From NCBI RefSeq assembly GCF_000718085.1, contig NZ_JOEC01000002.1, positions 1,178,001 through 1,242,000 of the forward strand: a stretch of 64,000 nt of DNA, written 5' to 3'. The stretch comes from Mycetocola saprophilus (GTDB taxonomy: Bacteria; Actinomycetota; Actinomycetes; Actinomycetales; Microbacteriaceae). The notes under the pieces are model-generated. The model searched no databases, had not been told where the DNA came from, and saw only the letters and a list, made by a program, of their open reading frames with translations. Every line of letters begins with the position of its first letter. Positions within the stretch are counted from its first letter, which is position 1. Both the position numbers and the translations under genes were made by a program. Positions 46,946 to 56,386 of this stretch are shown here, piece after piece.

Positions 46946-47713
46946 ATGAAGATCGCACGTTTTAGTCACGACAATCGCATCGCCTACGGCATCATCGACG
47001 AGACCGAGATCGTGGTCCTCGACGGGGACCCCATGTACGCGGGTTTCGACACTACCGGCGAGCGTGTGCCGCTGGGCGAGGTGACCCTGCTGGCCCCGGT
47101 GATCCCGCGCTCGAAGATCGTCGCGGTGGGCAAGAACTACCGCGACCACGTGACCGAGATGGGTGGCGCGGATGCGACCCCGCCGGCCGAGCCGCTGCTG
47201 TTCTTCAAGCCCAACACCTCGGTCATCGGGCCGGAGAACCCGATCGTGATCCCGCCGATCACGAAGCGTGTGTCCTATGAGGCGGAGCTGGCGATCATCA
47301 TCGGTTCGGTGGCCAAGAACGTGCCCGCCGCCGACGCCGACAAGGTCGTGTTTGGCTACACGATCGCCAACGATGTGACCGCCCGAGACCTGCAGGAATC
47401 CGACGGCCAGTGGGCCCGAGCCAAGGGCCTGGACTCGTTCTGCCCGATCGGCCCGATCGTGGAAACCGAGTTTGATCCGGCCGGCAAGCGCATCATCTCG
47501 CGCCTGAACGGCGAGGTGCGCCAGGACGGTGTGCTGGACGACATGATTCACGACATCCCCAAGATCATCGAGTACGTCAGCGCCGCCTTCACCCTGCTGC
47601 CCGGCGACATCATCCTCACCGGCACCCCCGCGGGCGTGGGCGAGATGAACCCCGGCGACCGCGTGGAGTGCGAGATCGAGGGCCTGGGCATCCTGAGTAA
47701 CCCGGTGCGCTAA
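46946..47713 (+). CDS. Fumarylacetoacetate hydrolase-family protein
   Basis: A 255-residue FAH-superfamily enzyme of the short type. GKNYRDHVTEMG starts the catalytic domain (about residue 63); YEAELAIIIGSVAKNVP, YTIANDVTARDLQESDGQWARAKGLDSFCPIGP and LLPGDIILTGTPAGVGEMNPGD carry the metal ligands. Candidates are 2-hydroxyhepta-2,4-diene-1,7-dioate isomerase-like or oxaloacetate decarboxylase-like activity. It is unlike the paralogue at 23157 in its conserved QWxRAKG stretch. No ribosome-binding site; a leaderless start is likely. Confidence 0.88.
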   Translation: MKIARFSHDNRIAYGIIDETEIVVLDGDPMYAGFDTTGERVPLGEVTLLAPVIPRSKIVAVGKNYRDHVTEMGGADATPPAEPLLFFKPNTSVIGPENPIVIPPITKRVSYEAELAIIIGSVAKNVPAADADKVVFGYTIANDVTARDLQESDGQWARAKGLDSFCPIGPIVETEFDPAGKRIISRLNGEVRQDGVLDDMIHDIPKIIEYVSAAFTLLPGDIILTGTPAGVGEMNPGDRVECEIEGLGILSNPVR

Positions 47714-47728
47714 CCCGACTCTCTCGCC

Positions 47729-47766
47729 GGGCCCCTCCTTCCGTATTCGCGGTCGAGGAGGGGCCC
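47729..47766. terminator. Hairpin downstream of the FAH-family gene
   Basis: A 10-bp stem GGGCCCCTCC/GGAGGGGCCC around an 18-base loop. Confidence 0.55.
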
Positions 47767-47899
47767 TGCTTGTTGGTTCGGGGTAATCCGTCGCGCGCCC
47801 GTTCGAAAACCGACGCGGTCCTGGGAGGGCGCATTCGGCGCTGTTAGCGTCATAACCATGAGGCACATACTCGTCGGGTCCGCGCGGGCCGGTTCGCGA

Positions 47900-47905
47900 T
47901 AGAAT
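47900..47905 (+). promoter_or_regulatory. -10 element of gltX that decides its start
   Basis: TAGAAT ends seven bases before ATG 47913. An in-frame ATG at 47904 lies inside the element, so it is unlikely to be in the message. Confidence 0.5.
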
Positions 47906-47912
47906 GAATCCG

Positions 47913-49427
47913 ATGTCTACCTCTCTCTCACACCTCGTAACCACCGCGACCGGCTCCGACATTCGTGTCCGTTTCTGCCCGTCGCCCACCGGTACCCCGC
48001 ACGTCGGTCTGATCCGCACGGCGCTGTTCAACTGGGCCTATGCCCGCCACACCGGCGGCAAGCTCATCTTCCGCATCGAAGACACCGATGCGGCCCGCGA
48101 CAGCGAGGAAAGCTACCAGCAGATCCTCGATGGCCTGCGCTGGCTCCACATCAACTGGGATGAGGGTGAGGGCGTCGGCGGCGAGCACGGCCCCTACCGT
48201 CAGTCCCAGCGTTCGGAGATCTACGCCGAGGTCATCGAGAAGCTCAAGGCTTCCGGTCACCTCTACGAGTCGTTCTCCAACGCCGAGGAAATCGACGCCC
48301 GTAACGAGGCCGCCGGCCGTGCCAAGCAGCTCGGTTACGACAACTTCGACCGCGACCTCACCGAGGAGCAGAAGGCCGCCTTCCGTGCCGAGGGCCGCGA
48401 GCCCGCGCTGCGTCTGCGCGTCCCGGACACCGACCTGAGCTTTGACGACCTGGTGCGCGGGGAGATCACCTTCCCCGCCGGTTCGTTCAGTGACTTCGTG
48501 CTGGTGCGCCCCAACGGTCAGCCGCTGTACACCCTGGTGAACCCGGTGGATGACGCGCTGATGGGCATCACCCACGTGCTGCGCGGCGAGGACATCCTGC
48601 CCTCGACTCCGCGTCAGATCGCCCTGTACTCGGCCCTGATCGAGATCGGTGTCGCCACCGCGATCCCGCGCTTCGGCCACCTGCCCTACGTCATGGGTGA
48701 GGGCAACAAGAAGCTCTCCAAGCGCGACCCCGAGTCGAACCTGTTCCTGCACCGCGAGCGTGGATTCATCCCCGAGGGTCTGGTCAACTACCTGGCGCTG
48801 CTGGGCTGGGGCCTGTCCGCGGACCGCGACGTGTTCAGCATCGACGAGTTCGTCGCCGCCTTCGACGTGGCCGATGTGAACCCCTCGCCGGCACGCTTCG
48901 ACCTCAAGAAGGCCGAATCGATCAACGGAGACCACATCCGACTGCTGGATGTGGCCGATTTTGCCGAGCGCACCATTCCCTACCTGCAGACCGCGGGTGT
49001 GCTGGGTGCCGAGGTGACCGAGGCCGAGCGTGCGATTTTGACCTCGGCCGCCCCGCTGGTGCAGGAGCGCATCGGCCTGCTGGGCGAGGCTCCGGCCATG
49101 CTCGGCTTCCTGTTCACCGACGCCGCCAGCTTGGAGTACCAGGAGGACGCGCTGAAGAGCCTTCCGGCCAACACGACGGATGTGTTGGCCGCCGCAATCG
49201 CCGCGCTGCAGGGTGTGGCAGATTTCACGACCGACCCGATTCAGGAGGCGCTGAAGTCCGCCCTGATCGACGGCCTCGAGCTCAAGCCGCGGATCGCCTA
49301 TGGTCCGCTCCGGGTGGGAATCTCCGGTCGCCGGATCTCCCCGCCGCTGTTTGAGTCGATGGAAATCCTGGGCAAGGCCGAGACGCTGGCGCGCCTCGAG
49401 CGCCTGTCCGCACTGCGAGGGGAATAG
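47913..49427 (+). CDS. gltX: Glutamyl-tRNA synthetase
   Basis: GltX charges tRNA-Glu, and in many actinobacteria also tRNA-Gln for later amidation. The 504-residue protein has the class I motif as [23 protein letters not shown] (HIGH-like HVGL), the KMSKS-type loop [13 protein letters not shown], and a helical anticodon-binding C-terminus. ATG 47913 is chosen because of the -10 element position. A thioredoxin-reductase-like gene follows after five bases, with its ribosome-binding site inside gltX. Confidence 0.95.
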   Translation: MSTSLSHLVTTATGSDIRVRFCPSPTGTPHVGLIRTALFNWAYARHTGGKLIFRIEDTDAARDSEESYQQILDGLRWLHINWDEGEGVGGEHGPYRQSQRSEIYAEVIEKLKASGHLYESFSNAEEIDARNEAAGRAKQLGYDNFDRDLTEEQKAAFRAEGREPALRLRVPDTDLSFDDLVRGEITFPAGSFSDFVLVRPNGQPLYTLVNPVDDALMGITHVLRGEDILPSTPRQIALYSALIEIGVATAIPRFGHLPYVMGEGNKKLSKRDPESNLFLHRERGFIPEGLVNYLALLGWGLSADRDVFSIDEFVAAFDVADVNPSPARFDLKKAESINGDHIRLLDVADFAERTIPYLQTAGVLGAEVTEAERAILTSAAPLVQERIGLLGEAPAMLGFLFTDAASLEYQEDALKSLPANTTDVLAAAIAALQGVADFTTDPIQEALKSALIDGLELKPRIAYGPLRVGISGRRISPPLFESMEILGKAETLARLERLSALRGE

Positions 49428-49432
49428 TAATA

Positions 49433-50419
49433 ATGATGGATGTTGACGTTGTGGTTGTGGGCGGGGGCCCCGCCGGACTGTCCTGTGCACTGAACCTGGT
49501 GCGCGCGCGTCAGCGGGTGCTGGTGCTGGATGGAAACCGTCCGCGGCACGCCGCGACGTTGATGTCCCACGGTTTCCTCACCCGGGACGGGGTGCCGCCG
49601 CTTGAGCTGCGGCGCCTCGCCCGGGAGGACGTGGAAGCCTACGAAAACGGAACCGTGGCCTTCGCCCAGGTCGACAGCATCACCCCGGAGGGGGAGGGCT
49701 TTGTGGTCAAGGCCACCGGCGTGCGCGGGGCCGCCAACCACGAGGTGCGTGCGCGCCGGGTGGTGCTGGCAACCGGACTGACCGAGCGTCTGCCGCAGGT
49801 CCAGGGCCTGCGGGCGTTCTACGGCACCTCGATCCACTCCTGCTTCGAGTGCGACGGGTTCGAAAAGAGCGACCAGCCGCTGCTGATGCTCGGCGAAACC
49901 GAGGACCTGGTGCGCCGCGCACTGCACACCTCGCTGTGGTCAAACGATGTGATCGCGCTGAGTAACGGGAGCGACCGTGTTCCGGCCTCGGCCGAGGCCG
50001 AGCTGGCCGGGGCGGGGATCCGCCTGGACCGTCGTCCGATTGCCGAGCTGCTGGGGGACCGCACCGGGCTGACCGGCGTCCGGTTTGCCGATGGTGAGGT
50101 TCTTGAGCGCAGCGCCGGTTTTGTGCGCCCGGAGTGGACCGTCCCGGACAGTTTCCTCGCCGACCTGGGCCTCGAACGTACCGTGAGTACTCACGTGGGC
50201 CCGGCGGCGGATTCCGCCGACCCCGAGGTGGGCGCGCTGATTACCGTGGATGCCGAGGGACGTACCAGCGTGCCCGGCGTATACGCGGTGGGGGATATCA
50301 CCCCTCCCGGTCCGCAGCAGCTGATCGTGGCCGCCGGTGCCGGTGCGCGCACGGCCGCAGCGGTCCTCCGCGACACGCTCGACACGCGCATTCACGCCGT
50401 CGATTTGGCGTCCAGCTAA
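49433..50419 (+). CDS. Thioredoxin-reductase-like NAD(P)/FAD oxidoreductase
   Basis: A 328-residue flavoprotein of the thioredoxin reductase fold. The FAD site VVVVGGGPAGLSCALNLVRARQRVLVLD is at residues 5-32, the redox pair CFEC in HSCFECDGFE is near residue 140, and the C-terminal FAD motif is VPGVYAVGDITPPGPQQLIVAAGAGA. The NADPH-binding part (LLMLGETEDLVRRALH) lacks the usual GGGDSA, so cofactor use may differ. No thioredoxin gene is adjacent. GAGGGGAATAGTA precedes the ATG. Confidence 0.85.
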   Translation: MMDVDVVVVGGGPAGLSCALNLVRARQRVLVLDGNRPRHAATLMSHGFLTRDGVPPLELRRLAREDVEAYENGTVAFAQVDSITPEGEGFVVKATGVRGAANHEVRARRVVLATGLTERLPQVQGLRAFYGTSIHSCFECDGFEKSDQPLLMLGETEDLVRRALHTSLWSNDVIALSNGSDRVPASAEAELAGAGIRLDRRPIAELLGDRTGLTGVRFADGEVLERSAGFVRPEWTVPDSFLADLGLERTVSTHVGPAADSADPEVGALITVDAEGRTSVPGVYAVGDITPPGPQQLIVAAGAGARTAAAVLRDTLDTRIHAVDLASS

Positions 50420-50475
50420 GCCTCGGGCTATTCTAGAAACATCAGCACGGCACTGAGAAAAAGGTTCCGAACTGA

Positions 50476-50547
50476 TGGGGTATGGTGTAATTGGCAACAC
50501 GGCTGATTCTGGTTCAGTTGTTCTTGGTTCGAGTCCAGGTACCCCAG
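50476..50547 (+). tRNA. tRNA-Gln(CTG)
   Basis: A 72-base cloverleaf with acceptor TGGGGTA/TACCCCA, anticodon loop TTCTGGT (anticodon CTG), T arm with GGTTCGAGTCC and discriminator G. CCA is not encoded (CAA follows), unlike the three tRNA-Lys genes. Confidence 0.95.
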
Positions 50548-50552
50548 CAAAT

Positions 50553-50584
50553 AAACTCCTCGCTTTTCGAAGCGGGGAGTTTTT
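50553..50584 (+). terminator. Terminator of tRNA-Gln
   Basis: A 13-bp stem with one G-U pair (AAACTCCTCGCTT/AAGCGGGGAGTTT) and a following TT. Confidence 0.85.
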
Positions 50585-50649
50585 GTTTGTGGCGATGGGA
50601 GACCATGGACTCCGAGAGCGTCCGTCGGTCTACGCTGGGTTAACCTCAA

Positions 50650-50685
50650 CACGAAACCCCCTCGGAAAACCGAGGGGGTTTCGTG
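50650..50685. terminator. Terminator of the efflux operon
   Basis: A perfect 16-bp stem (50650-50665 with 50670-50685) around AAAA; it lies just past the stop of the leftward permease gene. Confidence 0.88.
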
Positions 50686-50698
50686 CGTCTTGCGGTGT

Positions 50699-51928
50699 TT
50701 AGCTGGCCAGCACCGCCGTGGGTGGCGTGCGAGCCGCACGGATTGCCGGGTAGAGGCCGGCCACCGCCCCGATCACGATCGTGGCCGCGACGCCGGAGAT
50801 GATCACCAGCGGCGGTACCGAAACCGGCCACCCGTTGGCGTTGGCAAACACCGTGATCACCACCATGCCGATGCCCACTCCGGCCACTCCACCTAGGGCT
50901 GAGAGGAGCAGCGCCTCGGCGAGGAACTGCGAGCGGATGTGCTTTCGGGTGGTGCCGAGGGCACGGCGCAGGCCGATCTCTCGGCGACGCTCGAGGACCG
51001 TGATCACCATCGTATTGGCCACGCCGATGCCTCCCACCAGGAGCGCAACCGAACCGAGTCCCACCAGCAGACCGGTGAAAGCTGTATCGGCGGCGTTCTT
51101 GGCGGCCAGTGCGTCCGATGGACGCGAGACCTCCACCTCCTCGGGGTTCTCGGGATTCACGGCCCGGGGGAGAAGCGCGCGAATCGCATCCACCGACTCA
51201 TCCGAGGAACGCTCATAGATCGTGGTGGGGTTCTTCTCCCAACCGAGCGTCTCAATCGCCGTATGTTCGCTGAACATCGCCATCGTGTCAAGCTCGGGGG
51301 CTAGCGGCACCGGGTCCAGCACGCCCAGCACCGTGAAGAGCTGATCGTGAATCCACACCTGAGTGCCAGGGGTGACCACGCCAAGTCGCTGCGCTGCCTT
51401 GGCTCCGAGGACCACCGTGGGGTAGTTCGCAGTGGCTTCGTTAAACCAGTTTCCGGACTTCATACTCGCCTCGGTCACATCAAGCAGGGTGTCCGACACG
51501 GCCGCGGCGGTGATGCCACCGGACTGCCCGGAGTCGATTAGCCGGCTGCGATAGCTTTTGATTCCCTCCAATTCTGCCAGCCAGGCGGTTTTTTCCACCC
51601 CCTCGATGCGGGAAACCTGCCCGGCGGCGGTCTCGGGGAGTTTGGACTGGTCGCCGAACAGCGACTTTCCGGCCCCCACCGTGAGCAAATTGGTGCCCAG
51701 CGAGCTGAGTTGCTCGTTGAGTTTCGCCTGGCTCGAGGTCGAAATGCCCACCACCGCGATCATCGCGGCGATGCCGATCGCGATGCCCAGTGCCGACAGG
51801 ACCACCCGGGTGGGCCGTGACTTGAGGCCCGAAGCTCCCAGGCGCAGCACGTCCTTGCGCAGGAGTCGCGAGCGGGTCTTGGCCGGGAGCGCGCTCACCT
51901 GTTCCCGTGCTGTGCGGCGGCGTTTCAT
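50699..51928 (-). CDS. MacB-type ABC efflux permease
   Basis: A 409-residue FtsX/MacB-family permease. One N-terminal membrane segment (ALGIAIGIAAMIAVVGISTSSQAKL) is followed by an extracytoplasmic domain of about 200 residues and three C-terminal segments. RRREIGLRRALGTTRKHIRSQFLAEALLLS is the conserved cytoplasmic loop. It is the last gene of a four-gene operon and overlaps the ATPase gene (ATGA). It probably moves a peptide or drug with the adaptor and lipoprotein. Confidence 0.9.
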   Translation of the reverse strand: MKRRRTAREQVSALPAKTRSRLLRKDVLRLGASGLKSRPTRVVLSALGIAIGIAAMIAVVGISTSSQAKLNEQLSSLGTNLLTVGAGKSLFGDQSKLPETAAGQVSRIEGVEKTAWLAELEGIKSYRSRLIDSGQSGGITAAAVSDTLLDVTEASMKSGNWFNEATANYPTVVLGAKAAQRLGVVTPGTQVWIHDQLFTVLGVLDPVPLAPELDTMAMFSEHTAIETLGWEKNPTTIYERSSDESVDAIRALLPRAVNPENPEEVEVSRPSDALAAKNAADTAFTGLLVGLGSVALLVGGIGVANTMVITVLERRREIGLRRALGTTRKHIRSQFLAEALLLSALGGVAGVGIGMVVITVFANANGWPVSVPPLVIISGVAATIVIGAVAGLYPAIRAARTPPTAVLAS

Positions 51929-52611
51929 GGGGTGTCCTTACTGTCGGAAACCACGCGACCGTCACGAATCATGATCCGTCGCGGGAGTTTCTGGGCGAGC
52001 TCCACGTCGTGGGTGATGACCACGATCGTGGTTCCATCCCGGTTGAGCTCGTGCAGCAGCTCAACCACGCTGGCACCGGAGGTTTGGTCGAGGTTACCGG
52101 TGGGCTCATCGGCCAGCAGCAGTGGCGGACGGGAGACGACCGCTCGCGCGATGGCGACGCGCTGACGCTCGCCGCCGGAGAGCTGGGAGGGTTTGTGCGT
52201 GGTGCGGTGACCGAGCCCCACCCGGGTGAGGGCGTCCACCGCCCGGCGGCGGCGCTCGCGCACGCCGACCCCGGTATAGAGGAGCCCATCGGCCACGTTG
52301 TCGATGGCGGTGACCCCCTCGGAGAGGTGAAACTGCTGGAACACAAACCCCACCCGATAGGCGCGCAGCGCCGAGAGAGCATTGTCGCTCATGCGGGCGA
52401 CGTCGGCACCGTCGATCAGGGCCGAGCCTGTGGTGGGTCGATCGAGGGTTCCGATCAGGTTGAGCAAGCTGGACTTGCCCGACCCACTCGGCCCCACGAT
52501 TGCCACCATCTCGCCGGCCTCCACGATCAGGGAGACTCCGTCCACCGCGCGCACCGGCGGACTTCCGTGTTCTCGGGTTACCTGGTTGAGTTCGATCACG
52601 TGTGCACTCAT
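51925..52611 (-). CDS. MacB-type ABC efflux ATPase (LolD/MacB family)
   Basis: A 228-residue ATPase with Walker A GPSGSGKSSLLNLIG (about residues 39-53), signature LSGGERQRVAIARA (about 144-157), and Walker B LLLADEPTGNLD. It is coupled to the adaptor and permease genes by four-base overlaps. The separate ATPase and permease genes are typical of Gram-positive MacB-like systems. Confidence 0.93.
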   Translation of the reverse strand: MSAHVIELNQVTREHGSPPVRAVDGVSLIVEAGEMVAIVGPSGSGKSSLLNLIGTLDRPTTGSALIDGADVARMSDNALSALRAYRVGFVFQQFHLSEGVTAIDNVADGLLYTGVGVRERRRRAVDALTRVGLGHRTTHKPSQLSGGERQRVAIARAVVSRPPLLLADEPTGNLDQTSGASVVELLHELNRDGTTIVVITHDVELAQKLPRRIMIRDGRVVSDSKDTP

Positions 52612-53702
52612 AGTTTCAGAATCACCACCTGGTCGCCCTCGGCGACTCCGTCACCGGTGATTTCCACCGAACCTCCGGCGAACAGGCCCGGGGTTACGGA
52701 GACCTTCTTGGTGGTGCCATCGGCGTTGAGGATCTCGACCGAGTAGCCATCCTTCCCATCCGGGGTCAGGGCCCCGACCGGGACCACGAGCACGTTTTCG
52801 GCGCTCTTGGTGGGGAAATCGATCGACACCGCGGCCTCCTGGAGTCCTGCCCCGGCCGCGGGATCATCCAGGATGATCTCCACCGGAATCACGGTGCTGG
52901 CCTTACCTCCACCTTCGCCATCTCGGCTCATGGGGGTGCCCACCGAGGCGATGGTGCCGGTGGTTTTGGTTCCATCGGGTAGGTTGACGGTGACCTTGCC
53001 ATCCACGATCGCGATGGACTGCTGGGCGAGCTTGAGGTCGGTGGTGATCTTGCGTCCGAGTCCGGTGATGGTGAGGATCGGTTTTTCGCCCCCGGCCCTG
53101 CTCCCAAGCACCGTCTCCACTGAGTTCACCCGAACATCCTCGGGCTCAAACACGATGGTGCCCAGTGCGATCGTTCCGGTCTGCTCCTGGCTCTGTGATT
53201 TCTGCCACTTCTTGATCGCGGTTGTGGTGGCCGCGGTGAACTTCTCATCCGGGGTTCCCCCAAAGAAACCCAGGTCGGCGAGGCTCTGCTCGAGCTGCTT
53301 GATGTCCGGGCCCTTGTCCATGCCGGACGTAAATTCGCGCCAGGCGGGGATGGACCCGCGCATCAGGGTGACCGGCTTATTGTCCACCGAGAACAGGGTC
53401 TGGCCCAGTCCGATGGTGGCACCGCCCGCGGGTAGGCCGGTGATAATGCCAGCCAGGGCGGTGGCCAGGTCACGAGCTTCGCCGTGACCCAGCTTGCCCT
53501 GCGCGGTAATGGTTTCCTGGAGGGTCTGCCGAACCACCTCGGCGGTGGGCGGCGGCGCGGCGGGTGGCGGGGGATCGGCGGCGGCACTGCCGCCGCGGAA
53601 GACAAAGAAGTCTGCTCCGGCACCGATCGCAACCACCGCGGCGAGCGAGATGATGAGCCCGAGCCGCTTGCGGCGTGAGGCTGGGTGTGTGGTTACTCCC
53701 AT
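52608..53702 (-). CDS. Efflux adaptor with peptidoglycan-binding-like domain
   Basis: A 364-residue exported adaptor (membrane-fusion type). A basic N-terminus and one membrane segment (LGLIISLAAVVAIGAGADFFV) are followed by a lipoyl-like segment (QETITAQGKLGHGEARDLATAL). A PG_binding_1 domain (about residues 133-170: IKQLEQSLADLGFFGGTPDEKFTAATTTAIKKWQK) and a C-terminal beta-barrel part (SVEILNADGTTKKVSVTPGLFAGGSVEITGDGVAEGD) complete it. The wall-binding domain probably anchors it to peptidoglycan. Confidence 0.85.
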   Translation of the reverse strand: MGVTTHPASRRKRLGLIISLAAVVAIGAGADFFVFRGGSAAADPPPPAAPPPTAEVVRQTLQETITAQGKLGHGEARDLATALAGIITGLPAGGATIGLGQTLFSVDNKPVTLMRGSIPAWREFTSGMDKGPDIKQLEQSLADLGFFGGTPDEKFTAATTTAIKKWQKSQSQEQTGTIALGTIVFEPEDVRVNSVETVLGSRAGGEKPILTITGLGRKITTDLKLAQQSIAIVDGKVTVNLPDGTKTTGTIASVGTPMSRDGEGGGKASTVIPVEIILDDPAAGAGLQEAAVSIDFPTKSAENVLVVPVGALTPDGKDGYSVEILNADGTTKKVSVTPGLFAGGSVEITGDGVAEGDQVVILKL

Positions 53703-54223
53703 TAGTTGGCTCCGATTCCGGCTTCCTTATTGCACTTGTCGAGCACGGCCTTGTCGGCGTTCTGCGGGACCGTGATCGCGTTGGGACGGTCGCTGTCCGG
53801 GACATCGATGCCGTTGTCGCGCAGGCACTGCGAGAACTTCAGAGCGGCCTCGTTGACCTCCTCCTTCGACTTCTTGTTTGCGCCCGGAGCCTCACCGACC
53901 TCCTCGATGCACTTTTTCGAATCTGCCAGGTAGGCGTCCAGCTCGGGGCCTTCCTCCAAGCCCTCCATTGCCATTCCGGGTTCGGGCATTTCATGGCCGA
54001 GTTTTTCCATGCAGCCGTTGAACTTCAGGACCCATTCCTGGTACTGCTGATCGGTGGTGCCACCGCCGTTACCCGTGGCGGGCTTGCTGTCACCGCCGGC
54101 CTCGGGGGACGGGCTGTTGCCCGAGGAGCCCGCGCTACATCCGGCCAGGAGTGCGATGCTCATCGGGATGACCGCCAGTGCGGCAGCCAGGCGGGTTTTA
54201 CGAGTGAAAGGGATGGTTTTCAT
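53702..54223 (-). CDS. Lipoprotein of the MacB-type efflux operon
   Basis: A 173-residue lipoprotein with lipobox LLAGC (Cys about residue 29) and a Ser/Gly-rich linker. Two related units follow: KFNGCMEKLGHEMPEP (about 67-82) and KFSQCLRDNGIDVPDS (about 129-144), each with one cysteine. This internal repeat (aromatic-x-x-Cys-hydrophobic-x-x-x-Gly, then Pro) is common beside actinobacterial MacB-like operons. The ATG follows GAGGAGATTCACC; it is the first gene of the operon and its stop overlaps the adaptor start. Role unknown, perhaps ligand capture. Confidence 0.82.
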   Translation of the reverse strand: MKTIPFTRKTRLAAALAVIPMSIALLAGCSAGSSGNSPSPEAGGDSKPATGNGGGTTDQQYQEWVLKFNGCMEKLGHEMPEPGMAMEGLEEGPELDAYLADSKKCIEEVGEAPGANKKSKEEVNEAALKFSQCLRDNGIDVPDSDRPNAITVPQNADKAVLDKCNKEAGIGAN

Positions 54224-54229
54224 GGTGAA

Positions 54230-54403
54230 TCTCCTCGTTGGTTGGTGCGTTCGGGGTGAACGTGCTTCCAGTACAGCCGAGGGGGTGTTCAGGTGATGTC
54301 AATAAAATAATTGATGTTTTCTTTACATCTAATGTGCTTAAATATCTGCATATCAGATGATCGCATCGGGCGATTATCGCAACGTCCGGAAAGGGGTGCA
54401 CCG
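54230..54403. promoter_or_regulatory. Divergent promoter region between efflux operon and two-component genes
   Basis: This 174-base region is strikingly AT-rich (for example 54297-54360). TCAAT/ATTGA arms (54299-54303 and 54310-54314) and repeated TGATGT are possible response-regulator sites. Both operons probably start here. Confidence 0.5.
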
Positions 54404-55073
54404 ATGCGAGTATTGATTGTTGACGATGAGGAGCTCCTAGCTCAGGCCATCCACGAGGCATTCCGACGCGAGATTATCGCCGCGGACATCGCCTACGATG
54501 GGGCCACCGCGCTCGAGATGGACTCGGTCAACGAGTACGACGTTGTGGTCCTGGATCGCGACCTTCCGGTGATTCACGGAGACCGGGTCTGCCCCGAGCT
54601 CTCGGCCGCCGGATCCCGCGCTCGCGTGCTGATGCTGACGGCCTCGGGGCGGTTGACCGATAAGGTTGAGGGCTTCCGACTGGGCGCCGAGGACTACCTG
54701 GCCAAGCCCTTCGCGTTCCCCGAGCTGATCGCCCGGGTGCGCGCACTCGGTCGACGTACAGCCGAGGCGACTCCGGTGGTCTATGAGTATCACGGAGTGC
54801 GTCTGGATGCCTTCCGTCACGATGTGTCCCGCGACGGCACCTATATTCGTCTGAGTAAAAAAAGAGTTTGCGATTCTTGAGGTGCTGATGGCTGCCGACG
54901 GGGCGACCGTGAGCGCCGAGCGCATCCTGGAAAAGGCGTGGGATGAAAACGTGGATCCCTTTACCAACTCGATTCGGGTGACCCTCTCAACCCTGCGGAA
55001 GAAGCTGGGTCAGCCGGGGATCATCGAAACCGTGTCGGGTGTGGGCTACCGAATCGCGGCCCCCGTTGAGTAG
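54404..55073 (+). pseudogene. OmpR-family response regulator split by a frameshift in an A7 tract
   Basis: The first frame (54404-54880) encodes a receiver domain (VDDEE at 7-10, phospho-Asp51 in VVLDRDLP, Lys near 101 in LAKPF) and the start of a winged helix, ending RLSKKRVCDS-stop. The rest of the winged helix (LMAADGATVSAERILEKAWDE, then SIRVTLSTLRKKLGQPGIIETVSGVGYRI) is in the +1 frame to 55073. Homologues read LSKKEFAILEVL at this point; the run 54857-54863 has seven A where six would restore that reading. It may be a real mutation, a phase-variable switch or a sequencing error. ATG 54404 follows GGAAAGGGG. Confidence 0.85.
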
Positions 55074-56316
55074 CCCCGCCGCCGCACCCAAGCCCTCGCT
55101 GCTTTCCTGGCGACCGCGGGTCACCGCGCGTGCTCGACTCACCATTGTGTTTACCTCGATGCTGCTGGGCTGTGGCTTGCTGATGATGGGTGCGCTCTAT
55201 GCGGTCATGAAGTATGTGCCGACCTATGCCATTACCAGCGCCGTCACCCCTAATAGTTTCACGCCGAGTGATTCGAACATCGCCCCATTGCAGACGCCCC
55301 CCGCTCAGGTGCCTGCCTCGCCGAACCCTGACGATGGCAAAACTGGCTCCGTGGTGGTGCGCAGTGTGCACGACCTGCTCTCGGTGCTGCTGGAAAGCTC
55401 CGGTGCGATCCTGGCTGTCGTGGTCCTCGTGGGTGGGCTAATTTCCTGGATCGTGGCCGGTCGCCTGCTGCGTCCGGTGCACGAGATTACCCAGGCTGCG
55501 CGCAAGGCTGCCGAGGGGTCGCTGGATCATCGAGTGGGACTGACCGGTCCCCGGGATGAGTTTTCCGAACTCTCGGACTCCTTCGATTCGATGCTCGCCC
55601 GGTTGGAGCGCTCCTTCGCCGAGTATGAGCGCTTTGCGGCCAATGCCTCGCATGAGCTCAAAACCCCGCTGGCCACCACGCAGGCACTTCTTTCTCTCGC
55701 CGCCGATAGTCCCGAATCCACCGACACCAGGCTGCTGATCTCGCAGCTGCAGGACACTACCGCGCGCAGCGTGGACACGGTGACTGCGCTGCTTGAGCTC
55801 GCCGAAGCCGCCCACGGGGAATTGCAGACCGAGGGGGTTGACCTGGGCAAACTGGTGGGGGAGTGCGCCCTCGGACTGCGCGCCGAGGCACGCGCCCACG
55901 GGGTGTTTGTCGAGACCGAGTGCCTGGTGGGCTACGTGGTGGAGGTCAATCGGATCCTGCTCTCGCGGCTCCTGGATAACGTGCTGAATAACGCCGTGCG
56001 CCACAACATCGATGGTGGGAAGGTGACGGTGGAGCTGATTCGACAGGACGGCATCGTCCGCCTGATCGTGGTCAACTCCGGCGCTCACCTGGGCGTCGAC
56101 GAATTGGAGCGCATCACCGAGCCCTTCTATCGTGGTGCCGGCCGGGTGCGGGTACCCGGGCAGGTGCGCGGTAATGGACTGGGGCTTGCGCTGGCCTGCA
56201 ATATCGCCCGCGCACACGGGACCGAGCTGGTGGTGCGAGCCAACCCCGACGGCGGACTGATCCTGGAAATGGAGCTGCCATTGGCGAAGTCGACGGCCGA
56301 GCTGGCGCGGGCATAG
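55039..56316 (+). CDS. Sensor histidine kinase
   Basis: A kinase of up to 425 residues. Two membrane segments (about residues 33-55 and 118-140) bracket an extracellular part of about 60 residues. A HAMP linker (ISWIVAGRLLRPVHEITQAARKAAEG), the phospho-acceptor box ASHELKTPLATTQAL (His near 211) and the ATPase domain with LLDNVLNNAVRHN and RGNGLGLALACNIARAHG follow. The GTG at 55039 overlaps the response regulator; TTG 55066 is an alternative start. It should phosphorylate the adjacent regulator, which is frameshifted, so signalling may be broken. Confidence 0.9.
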   Translation: MWATESRPPLSSPAAAPKPSLLSWRPRVTARARLTIVFTSMLLGCGLLMMGALYAVMKYVPTYAITSAVTPNSFTPSDSNIAPLQTPPAQVPASPNPDDGKTGSVVVRSVHDLLSVLLESSGAILAVVVLVGGLISWIVAGRLLRPVHEITQAARKAAEGSLDHRVGLTGPRDEFSELSDSFDSMLARLERSFAEYERFAANASHELKTPLATTQALLSLAADSPESTDTRLLISQLQDTTARSVDTVTALLELAEAAHGELQTEGVDLGKLVGECALGLRAEARAHGVFVETECLVGYVVEVNRILLSRLLDNVLNNAVRHNIDGGKVTVELIRQDGIVRLIVVNSGAHLGVDELERITEPFYRGAGRVRVPGQVRGNGLGLALACNIARAHGTELVVRANPDGGLILEMELPLAKSTAELARA

Positions 56317-56374
56317 GGCGGCAAAAATCCGACAAATCCAATTGGTATATTAGATATTTACAGTGTCTCTCGGT

Positions 56375-56380
56375 TAGTAT
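56375..56380 (+). promoter_or_regulatory. Leaderless -10 element of the first GntR gene
   Basis: TAGTAT ends six bases before ATG 56387. AT-rich sequence from 56318 to 56365 may hold an operator. Confidence 0.5.
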
Positions 56381-56386
56381 GGGGGC

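Noticed and set aside
47928..49490. A 520-residue minus-strand frame
   Set aside because: Antisense to gltX; no motif or ribosome-binding site.
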